Shown in pieces: positions 44,328 through 53,489 of a stretch of 64,000 nt of DNA. The stretch is taken from positions 19,432 to 83,431 of the forward strand of contig NZ_CAJRAU010000013.1 of the NCBI RefSeq assembly GCF_907165045.1, written 5' to 3'. The position numbers were made by a program, and so were the translations under genes. Source of the stretch: Dyadobacter linearis (GTDB lineage Bacteria; Bacteroidota; Bacteroidia; Cytophagales; Spirosomataceae). Each line of letters starts with the position of its first letter. Within the stretch, counting starts at the first letter, position 1. The notes under the pieces were generated by a model that saw only the letters and a program-made list of their open reading frames with translations, was not told the DNA's origin and did no database searches.

Positions 44328-44426
44328 ATGCGGCCTTCGGAGGTTTATCTAGAAGTCGGTTTTGAAAACCTGTCGCATTTCTTATTCACTTTCAAGAAAA
44401 CATTTGGAAAATTGCCGGTTAGCTGA
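44328..44426 (+). pseudogene. AraC-family regulator remnant (last helix-turn-helix)
   Basis: A 32-codon frame ending at TGA 44424: MRPSEVYLEVGFENLSHFLF then TFKKTFGKLPVS. This is the second HTH of an AraC-type regulator (VxxxVGFENLSHFxxxFKKxFGxxP). Upstream sequence carries no matching first HTH or effector domain, so only the 3' end survives. Confidence 0.7.
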
Positions 44427-44564
44427 CTAAGCGCAAATTTGCCACTTACCTCACTAAAGCTTGAAGGCTTACGTTAATTATAAGAGTACTGGTATAAAAT
44501 GAAGCCCGGCAGTCGGTAAAAGCTAAGGCCAGCCAGGCAATTAACTAAAAAAATTCAATAGCAA

Positions 44565-44828
44565 ATGAAGTGTCCATCTTGCAACGAAACGCTCCTGATG
44601 AGTGATAAAAACGGAATCGAAATCGATTATTGCCCAAAATGCCGGGGGATATGGCTCGACCGGGGAGAACTGGAAAAAATAATGGAGCGCTCGGCTGACC
44701 ATTACGCCAAGAAGGAAAACTACGATTCAGATTATAAGAAGTACGGATATAATGAGTACGGCTCTGACTACGGGCATAAGTACCCGCACAAAAAGAAAAA
44801 ATCGTTTTTGAGCGAGCTTTTTGACTAA
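44565..44828 (+). CDS. TFIIB-type zinc-ribbon protein
   Basis: An 87-residue soluble protein with the zf-TFIIB motif: CPSC near the start and CPKCRGIWLDRGELEKIMER, giving a CxxC-x17-CxxC zinc site. The rest is Tyr- and Lys-rich low complexity (KENYDSDYKKYGYNEYGSD) ending KKKKSFLSELFD. Family members are small, widespread, of unknown function. Its stop is about 20 bp from the DUF389 remnant on the other strand. Confidence 0.88.
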   Translation: MKCPSCNETLLMSDKNGIEIDYCPKCRGIWLDRGELEKIMERSADHYAKKENYDSDYKKYGYNEYGSDYGHKYPHKKKKSFLSELFD

Positions 44829-44850
44829 TACTATCCGGATTTGTAGGTTG

Positions 44851-45110
44851 CCCGTGCCGTATAAGCATGCTTCGGAGCGGGCAGCCTTCATATTCCGGGA
44901 AAAAGTGTTTCCAAAAGTGGTCGCCAGTCCGAAACCCGCCGTACAAAGCGGAGGCATGAGCGCGGTTGCTATGGCAACACCAGGAATTACATTGCCCTTA
45001 TTTTTACTGGAAATCGCAACGATTCCGGCAAGTCCTCCCACCAATGCGATGATAACATCATAAATGTTGGGCTGCCACATGGAATTCAATTTGCCAATCA
45101 AATTAGTCCC
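44851..45110 (-). pseudogene. DUF389 membrane protein remnant
   Basis: A minus-strand frame with the DUF389 core: IYDVIIALVGGLAGIVAISS, then KNKGNVIPGVAIATALMPP and LCTAGFGLAT. After GLAT the match is lost (the residues then become polar and unrelated), and before IYDVI the frame runs into the 3' end of the AGCS gene. DUF389 proteins are about 400 residues with several TMs, so both ends are missing. It has no credible own start. Confidence 0.65.
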
Positions 45111-46524
45111 ACTCTTCTGCATTTTTAACGCCCCAGTCAGATGCCTTGTAAATAGGATCTTTGCCTTGCTTTTTCTGCTGCTGATAATCTTTCAATGCGT
45201 CCAGCGCGGGTTTTCTCAGAAGCAAAATGGCAATAATGTTCAGCCAGGCCATCATTCCAACACCAATGTCCCCGATTGTCCAGGCGAGTTCGGCTGTTTT
45301 CACTGATCCGTAAAATGTGGCCGCCATGATCAGGCCGCGCAGCACCCAGAGCATGACTTTGCTGTTACTATCTTTCATTAGATAGCTCAGATTGGTTTCT
45401 GCAATGTAGTAGTAAGCCATAATGGTCGTAAATGCAAAGAAAAGCAGTGCTATGGAGACAAATCCACTTCCCAAAGCGGGAAAGTGCGCATTGATCGCCT
45501 GCTGCGTAAATTCAGATCCGATTGCCATGCCTTTTACGTTCTCGACCATAAAACCGCCATTGGGATTTACCACATTGAACTTGCCTGTGAAAAGGATCAT
45601 CAGCGCAGTGGCCGTACACACAAACAGCGTGTCGACATAAACCGAAAACGCCTGCACCAGACCCTGTTTTACGGGATGGCTTGCTTCTGCGGCAGCAGCG
45701 GCGTGGGGCGCTGTGCCCTGGCCAGCCTCATTGGAATAAATGCCACGCTTAACCCCCCAGGAAACCGCCATACCAAAAATACCTGCAAATGCAGGTTCCA
45801 TGTCAAAGGCCGAACGGATGATCAGGCTGAAAACGGCCGGGACTTGCGTGATATTAATGGCAATAATGATCAGCGCCATGAGAATGTACGCACCTGCCAT
45901 AAACGGCACAACCAGTTCCGCCACCTTGCCAATCCGCTTCACCCCGCCAAAAATGATCAGCCCGAGCAGTATTGTGATGGCAGCTCCCGTCATTTCAACC
46001 GGAATGTCAAAAGCAGTTTTAGCGCTTGTGGCAATGCTGTTACTCTGAACACCAGGCAAAAACAGTGCGGTGCTGGCAATGGTGGCGATCGCAAATAATG
46101 TTGCGTACCACTTCACGCCTAAACCTTTTTCAATGTAGAATGCCGGACCGCCGCGATATTGTCCGTCTTTGACCTGCTTGTAAATTTGTCCGAGTGTGGC
46201 TTCGACATAAGCCGATGCCGCGCCCAGAAATGCAATGGCCCACATCCAGAAAACTGCGCCCGGCCCTCCCATTGCAATGGCCGTCGCTACACCTGCAATG
46301 TTGCCGGTTCCTACCCTTCCTGAAATTGCAATGGCAAAAGCCTGAAATGATGAAACCCCTTTTTCGGACGCCTTATTGCCAAAAAGCAGGGTGACCATAT
46401 CTTTCAAAAACCGAACTTGCAGGAAGCGTGTTACAACTGAAAAATAAATCCCTGTTCCCAGGCAGAGTGCAATGAGCGCATTGCTCCAAATGACACTGTT
46501 AATAGAATTGACGATTTGCTCCAT
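45103..46524 (-). CDS. Alanine/glycine:cation symporter (AGCS family)
   Basis: A 473-residue sodium- or proton-coupled amino-acid symporter with about 11 TMs. AGCS signatures: FQAFAIAISGRVGTGNIAGV near residue 62, ATLGQIYKQVKDGQYRGGPA near 110, WGVKRGIYSNEAGQGTAPHA near 255 and AFTTIMAYYYIAETNLSYL near 370. Length is normal. The charged C-terminus (KKQGKDPIYKASDWGVKNAE) overlaps the DUF389 remnant by a few bases. No amino-acid metabolism gene is next to it. Confidence 0.94.
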   Translation of the reverse strand: MEQIVNSINSVIWSNALIALCLGTGIYFSVVTRFLQVRFLKDMVTLLFGNKASEKGVSSFQAFAIAISGRVGTGNIAGVATAIAMGGPGAVFWMWAIAFLGAASAYVEATLGQIYKQVKDGQYRGGPAFYIEKGLGVKWYATLFAIATIASTALFLPGVQSNSIATSAKTAFDIPVEMTGAAITILLGLIIFGGVKRIGKVAELVVPFMAGAYILMALIIIAINITQVPAVFSLIIRSAFDMEPAFAGIFGMAVSWGVKRGIYSNEAGQGTAPHAAAAAEASHPVKQGLVQAFSVYVDTLFVCTATALMILFTGKFNVVNPNGGFMVENVKGMAIGSEFTQQAINAHFPALGSGFVSIALLFFAFTTIMAYYYIAETNLSYLMKDSNSKVMLWVLRGLIMAATFYGSVKTAELAWTIGDIGVGMMAWLNIIAILLLRKPALDALKDYQQQKKQGKDPIYKASDWGVKNAEEWD

Positions 46525-46587
46525 GTAGGCGGTTAGAGGATAGGTTCAGAATAATACTATGTGAAGCCTAAATAAAACCAAAATTTG

Positions 46588-46742
46588 TTAACACACGGCA
46601 TTTTCGAAGAAATGCAGTATCTGGTTGTTGCTTTTGACCAGTCTTAAATAAACTGCATTCGTCCAGCCGAATCCTTCCTGGTTGGCGTATTCGCCGCCAC
46701 CGGCAGTAAGATTTGTATCGGAGACATTATATATTTCCAGCA
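46588..46742 (-). pseudogene. GH37 trehalase remnant (C-terminal tail)
   Basis: A 51-codon minus-strand frame ending at TAA 46588: LEIYNVSDTNLTAGGGEYAN then QEGFGWTNAVYLRL. This is the very conserved C-terminal motif of family 37 trehalases (GGGEYxxQxGFGWTNGV). Everything upstream of it (to the right) is missing; the match ends about 10 bp before a long hairpin at 46751. Confidence 0.72.
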
Positions 46743-46750
46743 CCGAAGAA

Positions 46751-46795
46751 TTTTAGTGCGCAAGCGAACGGCACAGGTTCACTTTCGCACTAAAA
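46751..46795. repeat. Long imperfect hairpin (19-bp arms) at the trehalase breakpoint
   Basis: Arm 1 ttttagtgcgcaagcgaac (46751-46769) and arm 2 (46777-46795) pair at 17 of 19 positions around a 7-nt loop; the outer 10 bp are perfect. It starts just where homology to trehalase ends. Could be a mobile palindromic element end or terminal repeat. Confidence 0.65.
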
Positions 46796-46908
46796 TAATA
46801 ATATAAAATATGCTAAGTAGCTGATTAAGAGCAATATATTTGACGGCATAATTCTTTCACCAACACATGACAAATCTTAAAATTAGAAATTATATTTAAT
46901 CCCCAGCC

Positions 46909-48138
46909 ATGAAAAAATTATGTGTTTTAATAGGGTTACTGTGCCTATCCATTTTGACAAAAGGACAATCCGGCCAGCAAGCCATCGTACTGGGACAGGT
47001 TGATACGGTATATTCTGAGGTACTAAAGGAAAATAGACCAATTTTAATTTACTCTCCAAGTTATGATACTGCTTACTTCAGTAAACCGGCATATCCGGTG
47101 CTTTATGTTCTGGATGGAGAAGGATATTTTGCTTCGCTGGTAACCATGATACAGCAGCTTAGCGCTCATAATGGCAATACAGTATTTCCTCAAATGATCA
47201 TAGTAGGTATTCCTAATCTGCGGGGGACAAGAAACCGGGACCTTACCCCCTCCCCCAGTTCAATGGATCCAAATTCGGGTGGTGGCGAAGCCTTTACTGC
47301 CTTTTTGGAAAAAGAACTAATTCCTTACGTAGATAATCACTACGCCACAGCTCCATACCGTACTTTAATCGGGCATTCGTTGGGCGGGCTTTTGGTAGTA
47401 AATACATTAGTGAAGCATCCTTCACTTTTTAACGCCTATGTAGCTTTGGATCCCAGTATGTCTTATGATGAGGGTAACCTGCTCAAACAAAGCAAGGAAT
47501 TGCTACAACAACAGAGCTGGAAGCACCAGAGCCTATTTTTAGGTGTTGCTAATACCATGAATCCTCGCATGGATACCGCGCAAGTCAGATCAGATACTAC
47601 TTTAATTACTTACCACATCAGGTCAATATTGAAGCTGAAAGATCACTTGACACAAGCCACTGTCAAAGGATTGCATTGGGACCACAAATATTATTCTGAG
47701 GACGACCATGCATCAGTACTACTAATAGCAGAATATGATGCATTACGCTTTATTTTTCGCAGCAACCGTTTTCCTAGCAATCAACCGCAAAATCAATTTT
47801 TTGATAAAAACTATTCTGTTGAGCAATTGAAAAAAGCGATGGACGCGCATTACCGTCTTCTTTCAAAGGAACGCGGATATGAGGTAAAGCCGCCGGAACC
47901 CTTAATGAACCAGCTGGGGTATTCCTTTTTGCAGCAAAAAGATTTTGAAAGAGCCTTCTTTTTCTTTGAAACGAACGTGAATTACTACCCAAACAGCTTT
48001 AATGTCTATGACGGCCTGGGCGATTACTATTTAGCTGTTGATAAAAAAACAAAAGCAGTTGACTGTTTCAAACAGGCACTGAGATTGAAAAACACGTTGG
48101 AGATAAGAGACAAACTTCATAAACTAAGTTCAAAATGA
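46909..48138 (+). CDS. Secreted esterase (esterase D/enterochelin-esterase-like) with TPR tail
   Basis: A 409-residue exported protein (signal to about TKGQ). The alpha/beta hydrolase domain of the esterase/Fes type covers ~20-300: PVLYVLDGEGYFASLVTMIQ, IVGIPNLRGTRNRDLTP with the typical asymmetrical PSP region, nucleophile elbow GHSLGG near residue 165, DPSMSYDEG and a catalytic His near HASVLL. Residues ~330-409 contain TPR-like helices (GLGDYYLAVDKKTKAVDCFK). Similar proteins are esterases or peptide/siderophore hydrolases; the substrate is unknown. Confidence 0.88.
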   Translation: MKKLCVLIGLLCLSILTKGQSGQQAIVLGQVDTVYSEVLKENRPILIYSPSYDTAYFSKPAYPVLYVLDGEGYFASLVTMIQQLSAHNGNTVFPQMIIVGIPNLRGTRNRDLTPSPSSMDPNSGGGEAFTAFLEKELIPYVDNHYATAPYRTLIGHSLGGLLVVNTLVKHPSLFNAYVALDPSMSYDEGNLLKQSKELLQQQSWKHQSLFLGVANTMNPRMDTAQVRSDTTLITYHIRSILKLKDHLTQATVKGLHWDHKYYSEDDHASVLLIAEYDALRFIFRSNRFPSNQPQNQFFDKNYSVEQLKKAMDAHYRLLSKERGYEVKPPEPLMNQLGYSFLQQKDFERAFFFFETNVNYYPNSFNVYDGLGDYYLAVDKKTKAVDCFKQALRLKNTLEIRDKLHKLSSK

Positions 48139-48189
48139 GGTGAAAAGACTTTCCATCCGAAGAAAGTGTAAATCAGAAACCTGGCCAAA

Positions 48190-50553
48190 CTAATTGGCCC
48201 TGCTGTTCTCCGGTTGCGCTTGTCTTTGCGGTTGCGCTGCTGGCGTTGTGCCGCCAAATCTGTACGTTGCAGTGAGCTTAAAGTAGTTATTGCCAAACCG
48301 TCTGTTATAATAAACCTGCGTTTTTCCAACATTGTAATCACCTTCGGCTATCGACTGGTTAAAAATATCGTTTGCACTCAGGTTCAATTTCAGTTTATTA
48401 CTGACAAATGATTTCTCGATTCCAGCCGTAACGAGCGATCGCCGGGCATCACGGCGGATACCGTAATAACGCTCACCAAGGTGCCAGGCGAGCAACTGCA
48501 TTTTAATGCCGTGTCTTAAACTGAATGTGTTGCTTGTATAAAAGTAAGCCTGTGGCGTTACTTTTCCAGTCGCATAATCATATTGGTCATCAAAGGACCG
48601 TCCGTATGTAACACTGACCGTGTTGATCGATTGCCACCATTTACCAATCGAGAAAGGTCTTGTTAATGATGCAAGAAACGTACGGTCACTGCTTCTGTTG
48701 ATCGATTTGAGCACATAACTCTCGGGAGTGTTTCCCCGCAAAGCCGCCCCTGAAAGCGGGTCAATGGTGTACGTGTAACCAATCTTAAATTCCGTTTTTT
48801 CCAGATTCACACCGATTTCAAATGCATGTGCTTTTTCCGGGACAAGATTAGGATTCCCTTCAATGGTGGTGAAAGCGTCCTGGTAAATGACAAATGGATT
48901 CAGGGCCTGATATCTCGGACGGGTGATCCTCGCATTGTAAGATGCCCTGATCTTACTGCCATTTTCCAACGGATATGCCAGTTGCAGATTGGGAAAAATG
49001 TTCAGATAGTCTTTTCCAAAATCCTGCCCATCGCCTGCGGTCGTACTCAACTTGTAAGTCGTCCACTCCGCCCGCACACCGACATTAGCAATTAGCTTCC
49101 CGACATTGCCTGAAAAGCTGGCGTAAGCCGCTCCGATCGTCTCTTTATAATCAAACAGACTTGACAGCTTTGAATCCGGTACATAAGGTCCGTCAGCAGT
49201 GTTTCCAACCAAAAAACGGGTGTCGGAATTGTTACCAACATGGCTGAATCTGAGACCGGACTCCAATTTCACGTCTTTTTTATAGTGTTTTGAAAAATCA
49301 GCTTGAACGGCGGAAATGTTCAGATCTTGTGAAAAAGTATTTCGCAGGTAACGCTGGGCAGACCCACCAAACTCTGAAATCACATCTTCATTGCCCGTCC
49401 TGAAAGTGGAATACTGGGCACTCAGGAACACTTGCGAACCCAGTGTATCGGTGGTTTTGGTAAAGTCGGCCAGGATCGTATTGTTTTGTCTAAGTTCGTC
49501 TCTTACAATGCTGCTGCCATAATTATTGTCAGTCGTCAGCGAGGTGATCCTGTTGCGGCTCTCAACGGTTCCGCCCAGTTGATCCCTGTTTCCATTATAG
49601 GAAATGGATAATACAGAAGCAGGTGAAAAGCGGTAGCTGACATCCATGCCATAGGTAGCATAAACATTGAAATCCCGTTTCCAATCTGTTGTGAGAGCAG
49701 AATTGAGATATTCGGAGGAATCCGGACGATTTCTGACAGTGTAAAGCAGTTCCCTTCCACTGCCTTTAAGTAAGGCTACATTGGCAGAAAGTGAGAATTT
49801 GTTCTTTGCAAAAGCCAGATCGGCAAAGCTGTTGGCATTGGTGCCGGCAAAATCCGATGCGGTCAGGTGCTGGCTAAGTCTGCCGCTTAGTCCGTTCCCA
49901 TCCGGAGCTTTCGTAATAATGTTGATCACGGCCCGCCCGCCTGCATCATAACGTGCAGAAGGATTTGCAATAACCTCAATACGGACAATCTGCGAAGTTG
50001 AAATGCTTGCCAGGCGCTCGGCGGGAATTAAAGTCCCGTTCAGATAAATGATCGCCTCTCCCTTTCCCTGAAGAGAAATCACGCCCTCATTGACAGTAAG
50101 CCCTGGTGTCCGTGAAAGTATCTCGGTGACAGAACTGCTACTGGCCAGCACGGTTCCAGCCACATTGACTTCCATGTTGCCATTTTCGCCATAATGCATT
50201 AACGGAGCCGAAGCAGTAATCGTCACTTGCCCCAGGTCGGTCGCACTTTCCTGCATGACAATTGTGCCCAGATCTACATCGGCTGTTTGTACAAAGACCA
50301 TGTTAATCGTGGTGTCTTTGAAAATAAGCGACCTCAGCGTTAGCCTGAGATGCACATGGTTCAGGCCAGAAATTGCGACGTTTCCGCTAAAAGGATTGTT
50401 TTGAATCACCTTTCCGGTGGTGTCGGTCAGCAACAAATTGCCGTCAACGGAAGCACCCGCTGCGTCGGTAACCTTTGCTGAAATGCTTCGGATTTGCGCT
50501 GAAACGGGCAGGCCTAATAAAATTGAAATGACCAGAAGAACGATAGATTTCAT
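48190..50553 (-). CDS. Outer-membrane beta-barrel protein of TonB-receptor type (OMP_b-brl_3)
   Basis: A 787-residue outer-membrane protein: signal peptide to about VSAQ, an N-terminal carboxypeptidase-like beta domain (~20-110), a plug (SSSVTEILSRTPGLTVNEGV, GKGEAIIYLNGTLIPAERL, IRIEVI-like IVRIEVIANPSARYDAGG near 190) and a C-terminal barrel ending with TATYRFGG and a short polar tail. No TonB box is obvious. Such proteins carry ligands or peptides across the outer membrane. It lies 103 bp downstream of a membrane AraC regulator on the same strand. Confidence 0.9.
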   Translation of the reverse strand: MKSIVLLVISILLGLPVSAQIRSISAKVTDAAGASVDGNLLLTDTTGKVIQNNPFSGNVAISGLNHVHLRLTLRSLIFKDTTINMVFVQTADVDLGTIVMQESATDLGQVTITASAPLMHYGENGNMEVNVAGTVLASSSSVTEILSRTPGLTVNEGVISLQGKGEAIIYLNGTLIPAERLASISTSQIVRIEVIANPSARYDAGGRAVINIITKAPDGNGLSGRLSQHLTASDFAGTNANSFADLAFAKNKFSLSANVALLKGSGRELLYTVRNRPDSSEYLNSALTTDWKRDFNVYATYGMDVSYRFSPASVLSISYNGNRDQLGGTVESRNRITSLTTDNNYGSSIVRDELRQNNTILADFTKTTDTLGSQVFLSAQYSTFRTGNEDVISEFGGSAQRYLRNTFSQDLNISAVQADFSKHYKKDVKLESGLRFSHVGNNSDTRFLVGNTADGPYVPDSKLSSLFDYKETIGAAYASFSGNVGKLIANVGVRAEWTTYKLSTTAGDGQDFGKDYLNIFPNLQLAYPLENGSKIRASYNARITRPRYQALNPFVIYQDAFTTIEGNPNLVPEKAHAFEIGVNLEKTEFKIGYTYTIDPLSGAALRGNTPESYVLKSINRSSDRTFLASLTRPFSIGKWWQSINTVSVTYGRSFDDQYDYATGKVTPQAYFYTSNTFSLRHGIKMQLLAWHLGERYYGIRRDARRSLVTAGIEKSFVSNKLKLNLSANDIFNQSIAEGDYNVGKTQVYYNRRFGNNYFKLTATYRFGGTTPAAQPQRQAQPENSRAN

Positions 50554-50656
50554 GACTTTGGATTAAATGTCCAAAGCTAGTCTGCTTGAAAAACAGGAAG
50601 GTTTTGAAGTCGGGAATTCGGAGTTCGGATTTATAATTCCGTACTGACCGCATTAA

Positions 50657-51724
50657 TTAAATGGTTGATAATCCTTCTCTAAACAAGCTGGGCGTGGTTC
50701 CGCGGTATTTTTTAAATGCGGTGAAAAACGTAGACTTTGCATTAAAGCCAACCTCGTAACCGATCTCTTCGAGCTTGATTCCGTTGTTGCTTGCGATCAG
50801 CTCGCAAGCTCTGGTAACACGATATTCATTGATATAAACATTGAAACTTTTGCCCAGATTGTCGTTAAGCAGCTGCGAAAGCTGATGCCCGGAAATGTTA
50901 ACCGCCTTGGCCAGATCATTCAATTTCAGGTCAGGATTTTTGTAAAGTTCCTGTTCTGTGATGACTTTATGAATCTTGTCCGTAAGGCTTGATGCATGAT
51001 CTTCGGCAATCTTCTTTTTGGCATAGCGCTCCGGTTCGGCATAGCCCAGGAATGTTGTATTTGACTTTTTTCGGCTTAGAAACAGCGGAATATTGAGGTA
51101 AAGCAGCAGTGAAAAGAATATGGCGCCGGTAATGTATACGCTGCTGAATGACCAGAAAAAGACGATGAGATAGGCGATTAAAATAACGGCATTTCCGAAG
51201 AAGATAGAAAGGATCGGCTTCTCTGTGGGTGAGAGATTTTCGGTTTTGTCAAACAGCTTTGCGATCCGCTTTCTGAGCATCCATCCGGTCAGAACAAAAT
51301 AGGCAACCCATTGTGCATAAATGATATGAACAATGTAATGGTTCCAATCCCAGGGATGGCTTTGATAAGGAATTAATATGCCTAAAATAGTAATTCCTGC
51401 CAGCCAGGCACAATAAATATACTTCCATCGAACGGGTGTTTTAACCGTGTCTTCAAGTGCCGCCCTGGTGAAATAATAAAGCGAAGGGCCGATTAAAAAG
51501 CAACCTGAAAGTCCGATTTGAAGATAGATCCGCGGGAGTTCGGGGTAAAAATAATTGAAAACGGCCTTGGTGATCCGCATGGTAAGAGCTAATAGCAGCA
51601 GCCCCAGAAAGTATGATGCAGGCGCTTTTGGCTTCTTGAAAATCAGCAGATAGCAACTTATAATCAGCCCGTTAAACGCGCCCAGTGCGCTGAAAAAGAA
51701 TAGGATCTGCTGACCAGGGTTCAT
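50657..51724 (-). CDS. AraC-type regulator with N-terminal membrane domain
   Basis: A 355-residue protein. Residues ~1-230 hold about seven hydrophobic helices (FFFSALGAFNGLIISCYLLI, GLLLLALTMRITKAVFNYFY, GCFLIGPSLYYFTRA); residues ~250-350 are an AraC double HTH with VNISGHQLSQLLNDNLGKSF and YEVGFNAKSTFFTAFKKYRG. This is a common Bacteroidota design in which a membrane sensor is joined to a DNA-binding domain. It is upstream of and on the same strand as the outer-membrane barrel gene, which it probably regulates. Confidence 0.92.
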   Translation of the reverse strand: MNPGQQILFFFSALGAFNGLIISCYLLIFKKPKAPASYFLGLLLLALTMRITKAVFNYFYPELPRIYLQIGLSGCFLIGPSLYYFTRAALEDTVKTPVRWKYIYCAWLAGITILGILIPYQSHPWDWNHYIVHIIYAQWVAYFVLTGWMLRKRIAKLFDKTENLSPTEKPILSIFFGNAVILIAYLIVFFWSFSSVYITGAIFFSLLLYLNIPLFLSRKKSNTTFLGYAEPERYAKKKIAEDHASSLTDKIHKVITEQELYKNPDLKLNDLAKAVNISGHQLSQLLNDNLGKSFNVYINEYRVTRACELIASNNGIKLEEIGYEVGFNAKSTFFTAFKKYRGTTPSLFREGLSTI

Positions 51725-51870
51725 GCATTTGGCTTGTAAATAAGAAATTTAAAACAGGTTTGTAAAAATAATAATATTAAAGTCTAAAAAACTTCAGTGC
51801 ACTGATTACCCCTCACTAAGGCATATTTTAAAATTGTAAATAACTTTACTGAATTTTTAAGTGAAGATCT

Positions 51871-53037
51871 ATGCAGGCCAGGCAATTTGACATTATTATA
51901 ACTGGAAGCGGGCTGGCAGGCCTGAGCCTGGCATATCGTGCAATGAAAGAAGGTGTATGGGCTAATGAGAAAATACTTATTATAGATAAGCAGCCCAAGG
52001 AAAAAAACGATCGGACATGGTGTTTCTGGCAAGATGAAAATGAGGATTCTGCTTTTCAGGAAGTTGTTTATAAATCCTGGAAAGAACTGTCATTTTTCAC
52101 AAATGAAGGCAGGCAAATCAGATTGGAAAGTGGCAATTATACTTACAGTATGATCCGTAGCGTTGATTTCTATCATCATGTAATCTCTTTTTTGAGCCGA
52201 AGTAAACAGATCACTTTTGTCTACGAAAATATAGTCTCCATTCAAAACAGTGAAAACGGAGGCACGGTCGTTACGCAGGACGATTCCTATCAAGCAAGGT
52301 ATATCTTCAACTCAGTTTACACTAAGCCACAGCTCAGCAAGCAGAACCAGTATTTTCTCCAACATTTCAAAGGTGTTACGATCCGGACAGATCAGTTCAA
52401 GGGGAGCCCGCTGGAAATGTATCTAATGGATTACAGGACATCCCAGGAAAACGGGACGACGTTCTTTTATACCTTGCCTATATCTGATCAGGAGGTTTTT
52501 GTTGAATACACGATTTTTTCAAAAGCCCTTTTGCAACAAAATGAGTATGATGACAAGATAGCTGAGTATCTGAGAACCGTACTGAAAATTACTGACTATA
52601 AAATCATCGAAAATGAGTACGGCGTCATTCCTATGACCGACTTTGCGTTTCGAAGAAGATCTGGAAATATCATACATATCGGTACGGTTGGTGGTGACAC
52701 CCGTGCTTCGTCTGGATATACTTTTACCAATACACAGAAAACGATTTCCAAGATCCTTGCATCCTATACAAAGTATGGTCATCCATTTTCACTTACTGAA
52801 AATATTAGCCAAAAGCATAAATTACTGGATGCCACGATATTAAACGTTTTAGACACGATGCATTACCAAGGGCACCAGATCTTCACTGATTTATTTACCA
52901 ATGCCAAAGCAAAAACTATTTTCGCTTTTCTGGACTCAGAAAGCTCGGTTAAAGACGATCTGCGGATCATGTGCAGCTTAAAGGCAAACCATTTTATCAG
53001 GCCATTTTTAAAAGTGTGCCTTCAAAAGCTGGTCTAG
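51871..53037 (+). CDS. crtY: Lycopene beta-cyclase (CrtY type)
   Basis: A 388-residue FAD/NAD-binding protein: dinucleotide motif DIIITGSGLAGLSLAYRAM near residue 6, DRTWCFWQDENE near 47 (characteristic of CrtY), NSVYTKPQL, the VEYTIFS strand and MTDFAFRRRSGNIIHIGTVG near 255. It cyclises lycopene to beta-carotene, fitting a yellow-orange pigmented Bacteroidota. No other carotenoid gene is next to it, so the pathway genes lie elsewhere. The start at 51871 is the first ATG after an AT-rich leader. Confidence 0.92.
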   Translation: MQARQFDIIITGSGLAGLSLAYRAMKEGVWANEKILIIDKQPKEKNDRTWCFWQDENEDSAFQEVVYKSWKELSFFTNEGRQIRLESGNYTYSMIRSVDFYHHVISFLSRSKQITFVYENIVSIQNSENGGTVVTQDDSYQARYIFNSVYTKPQLSKQNQYFLQHFKGVTIRTDQFKGSPLEMYLMDYRTSQENGTTFFYTLPISDQEVFVEYTIFSKALLQQNEYDDKIAEYLRTVLKITDYKIIENEYGVIPMTDFAFRRRSGNIIHIGTVGGDTRASSGYTFTNTQKTISKILASYTKYGHPFSLTENISQKHKLLDATILNVLDTMHYQGHQIFTDLFTNAKAKTIFAFLDSESSVKDDLRIMCSLKANHFIRPFLKVCLQKLV

Positions 53038-53489
53038 CTGACTTAGAGAGTATCAGGATTTCGAGTTTAAATTATTTTTCTTATAAAAATATTACAGAAC
53101 ATTTGACGTCGAAATTTTTAGTAATATCTTGCTGCCCATTAGTATCAAAAATACTTCGTTCCTACATTATAATATTTACACTCAGCGTAAGCTGATAGCC
53201 CTCAGGGAAAGGGCCAAAAATCTACTACGTTCTTCATAGCTTCTCTAACGGTTCTATAAGTACCGTTGGGGTCGGCGTTTGCATCGCCAAAAATTTTAAA
53301 CCTCAGTCAGGCGTGGTGTCTGGTTGTAAACTATAATGCTATGAAAAAAGAACATTACAGGATCTATCCTTCATTGTCCAACCTGTCCCCTGCCCACAGG
53401 CACACGGGCTAGCGTCTAACATTTTCCTGATTATACACCTCCGGCATTTTCATGCTGGCAGCTATCACTATGTCTTATCAATACCTTCC
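53038..53489. other. Non-coding gap before the Rhs/YD-repeat locus
   Basis: 452 bp with no gene I can support. It is AT-rich at its left end, contains no hairpin-plus-T-run terminator for crtY and one 23-codon ORF (ATG 53341) that I do not trust. The promoter for the first YD-repeat gene must lie here but no clean -33/-7 pair was seen. Confidence 0.5.

Noticed and set aside
45484..46098. Plus-strand ORF of 204 codons over the AGCS gene
   Set aside because: Antisense shadow, His/Arg-rich, no domain.
53341..53412. 23-codon ORF starting MKKEHYRIYPS
   Set aside because: No recognisable leader-peptide pattern and no following structure; likely chance.
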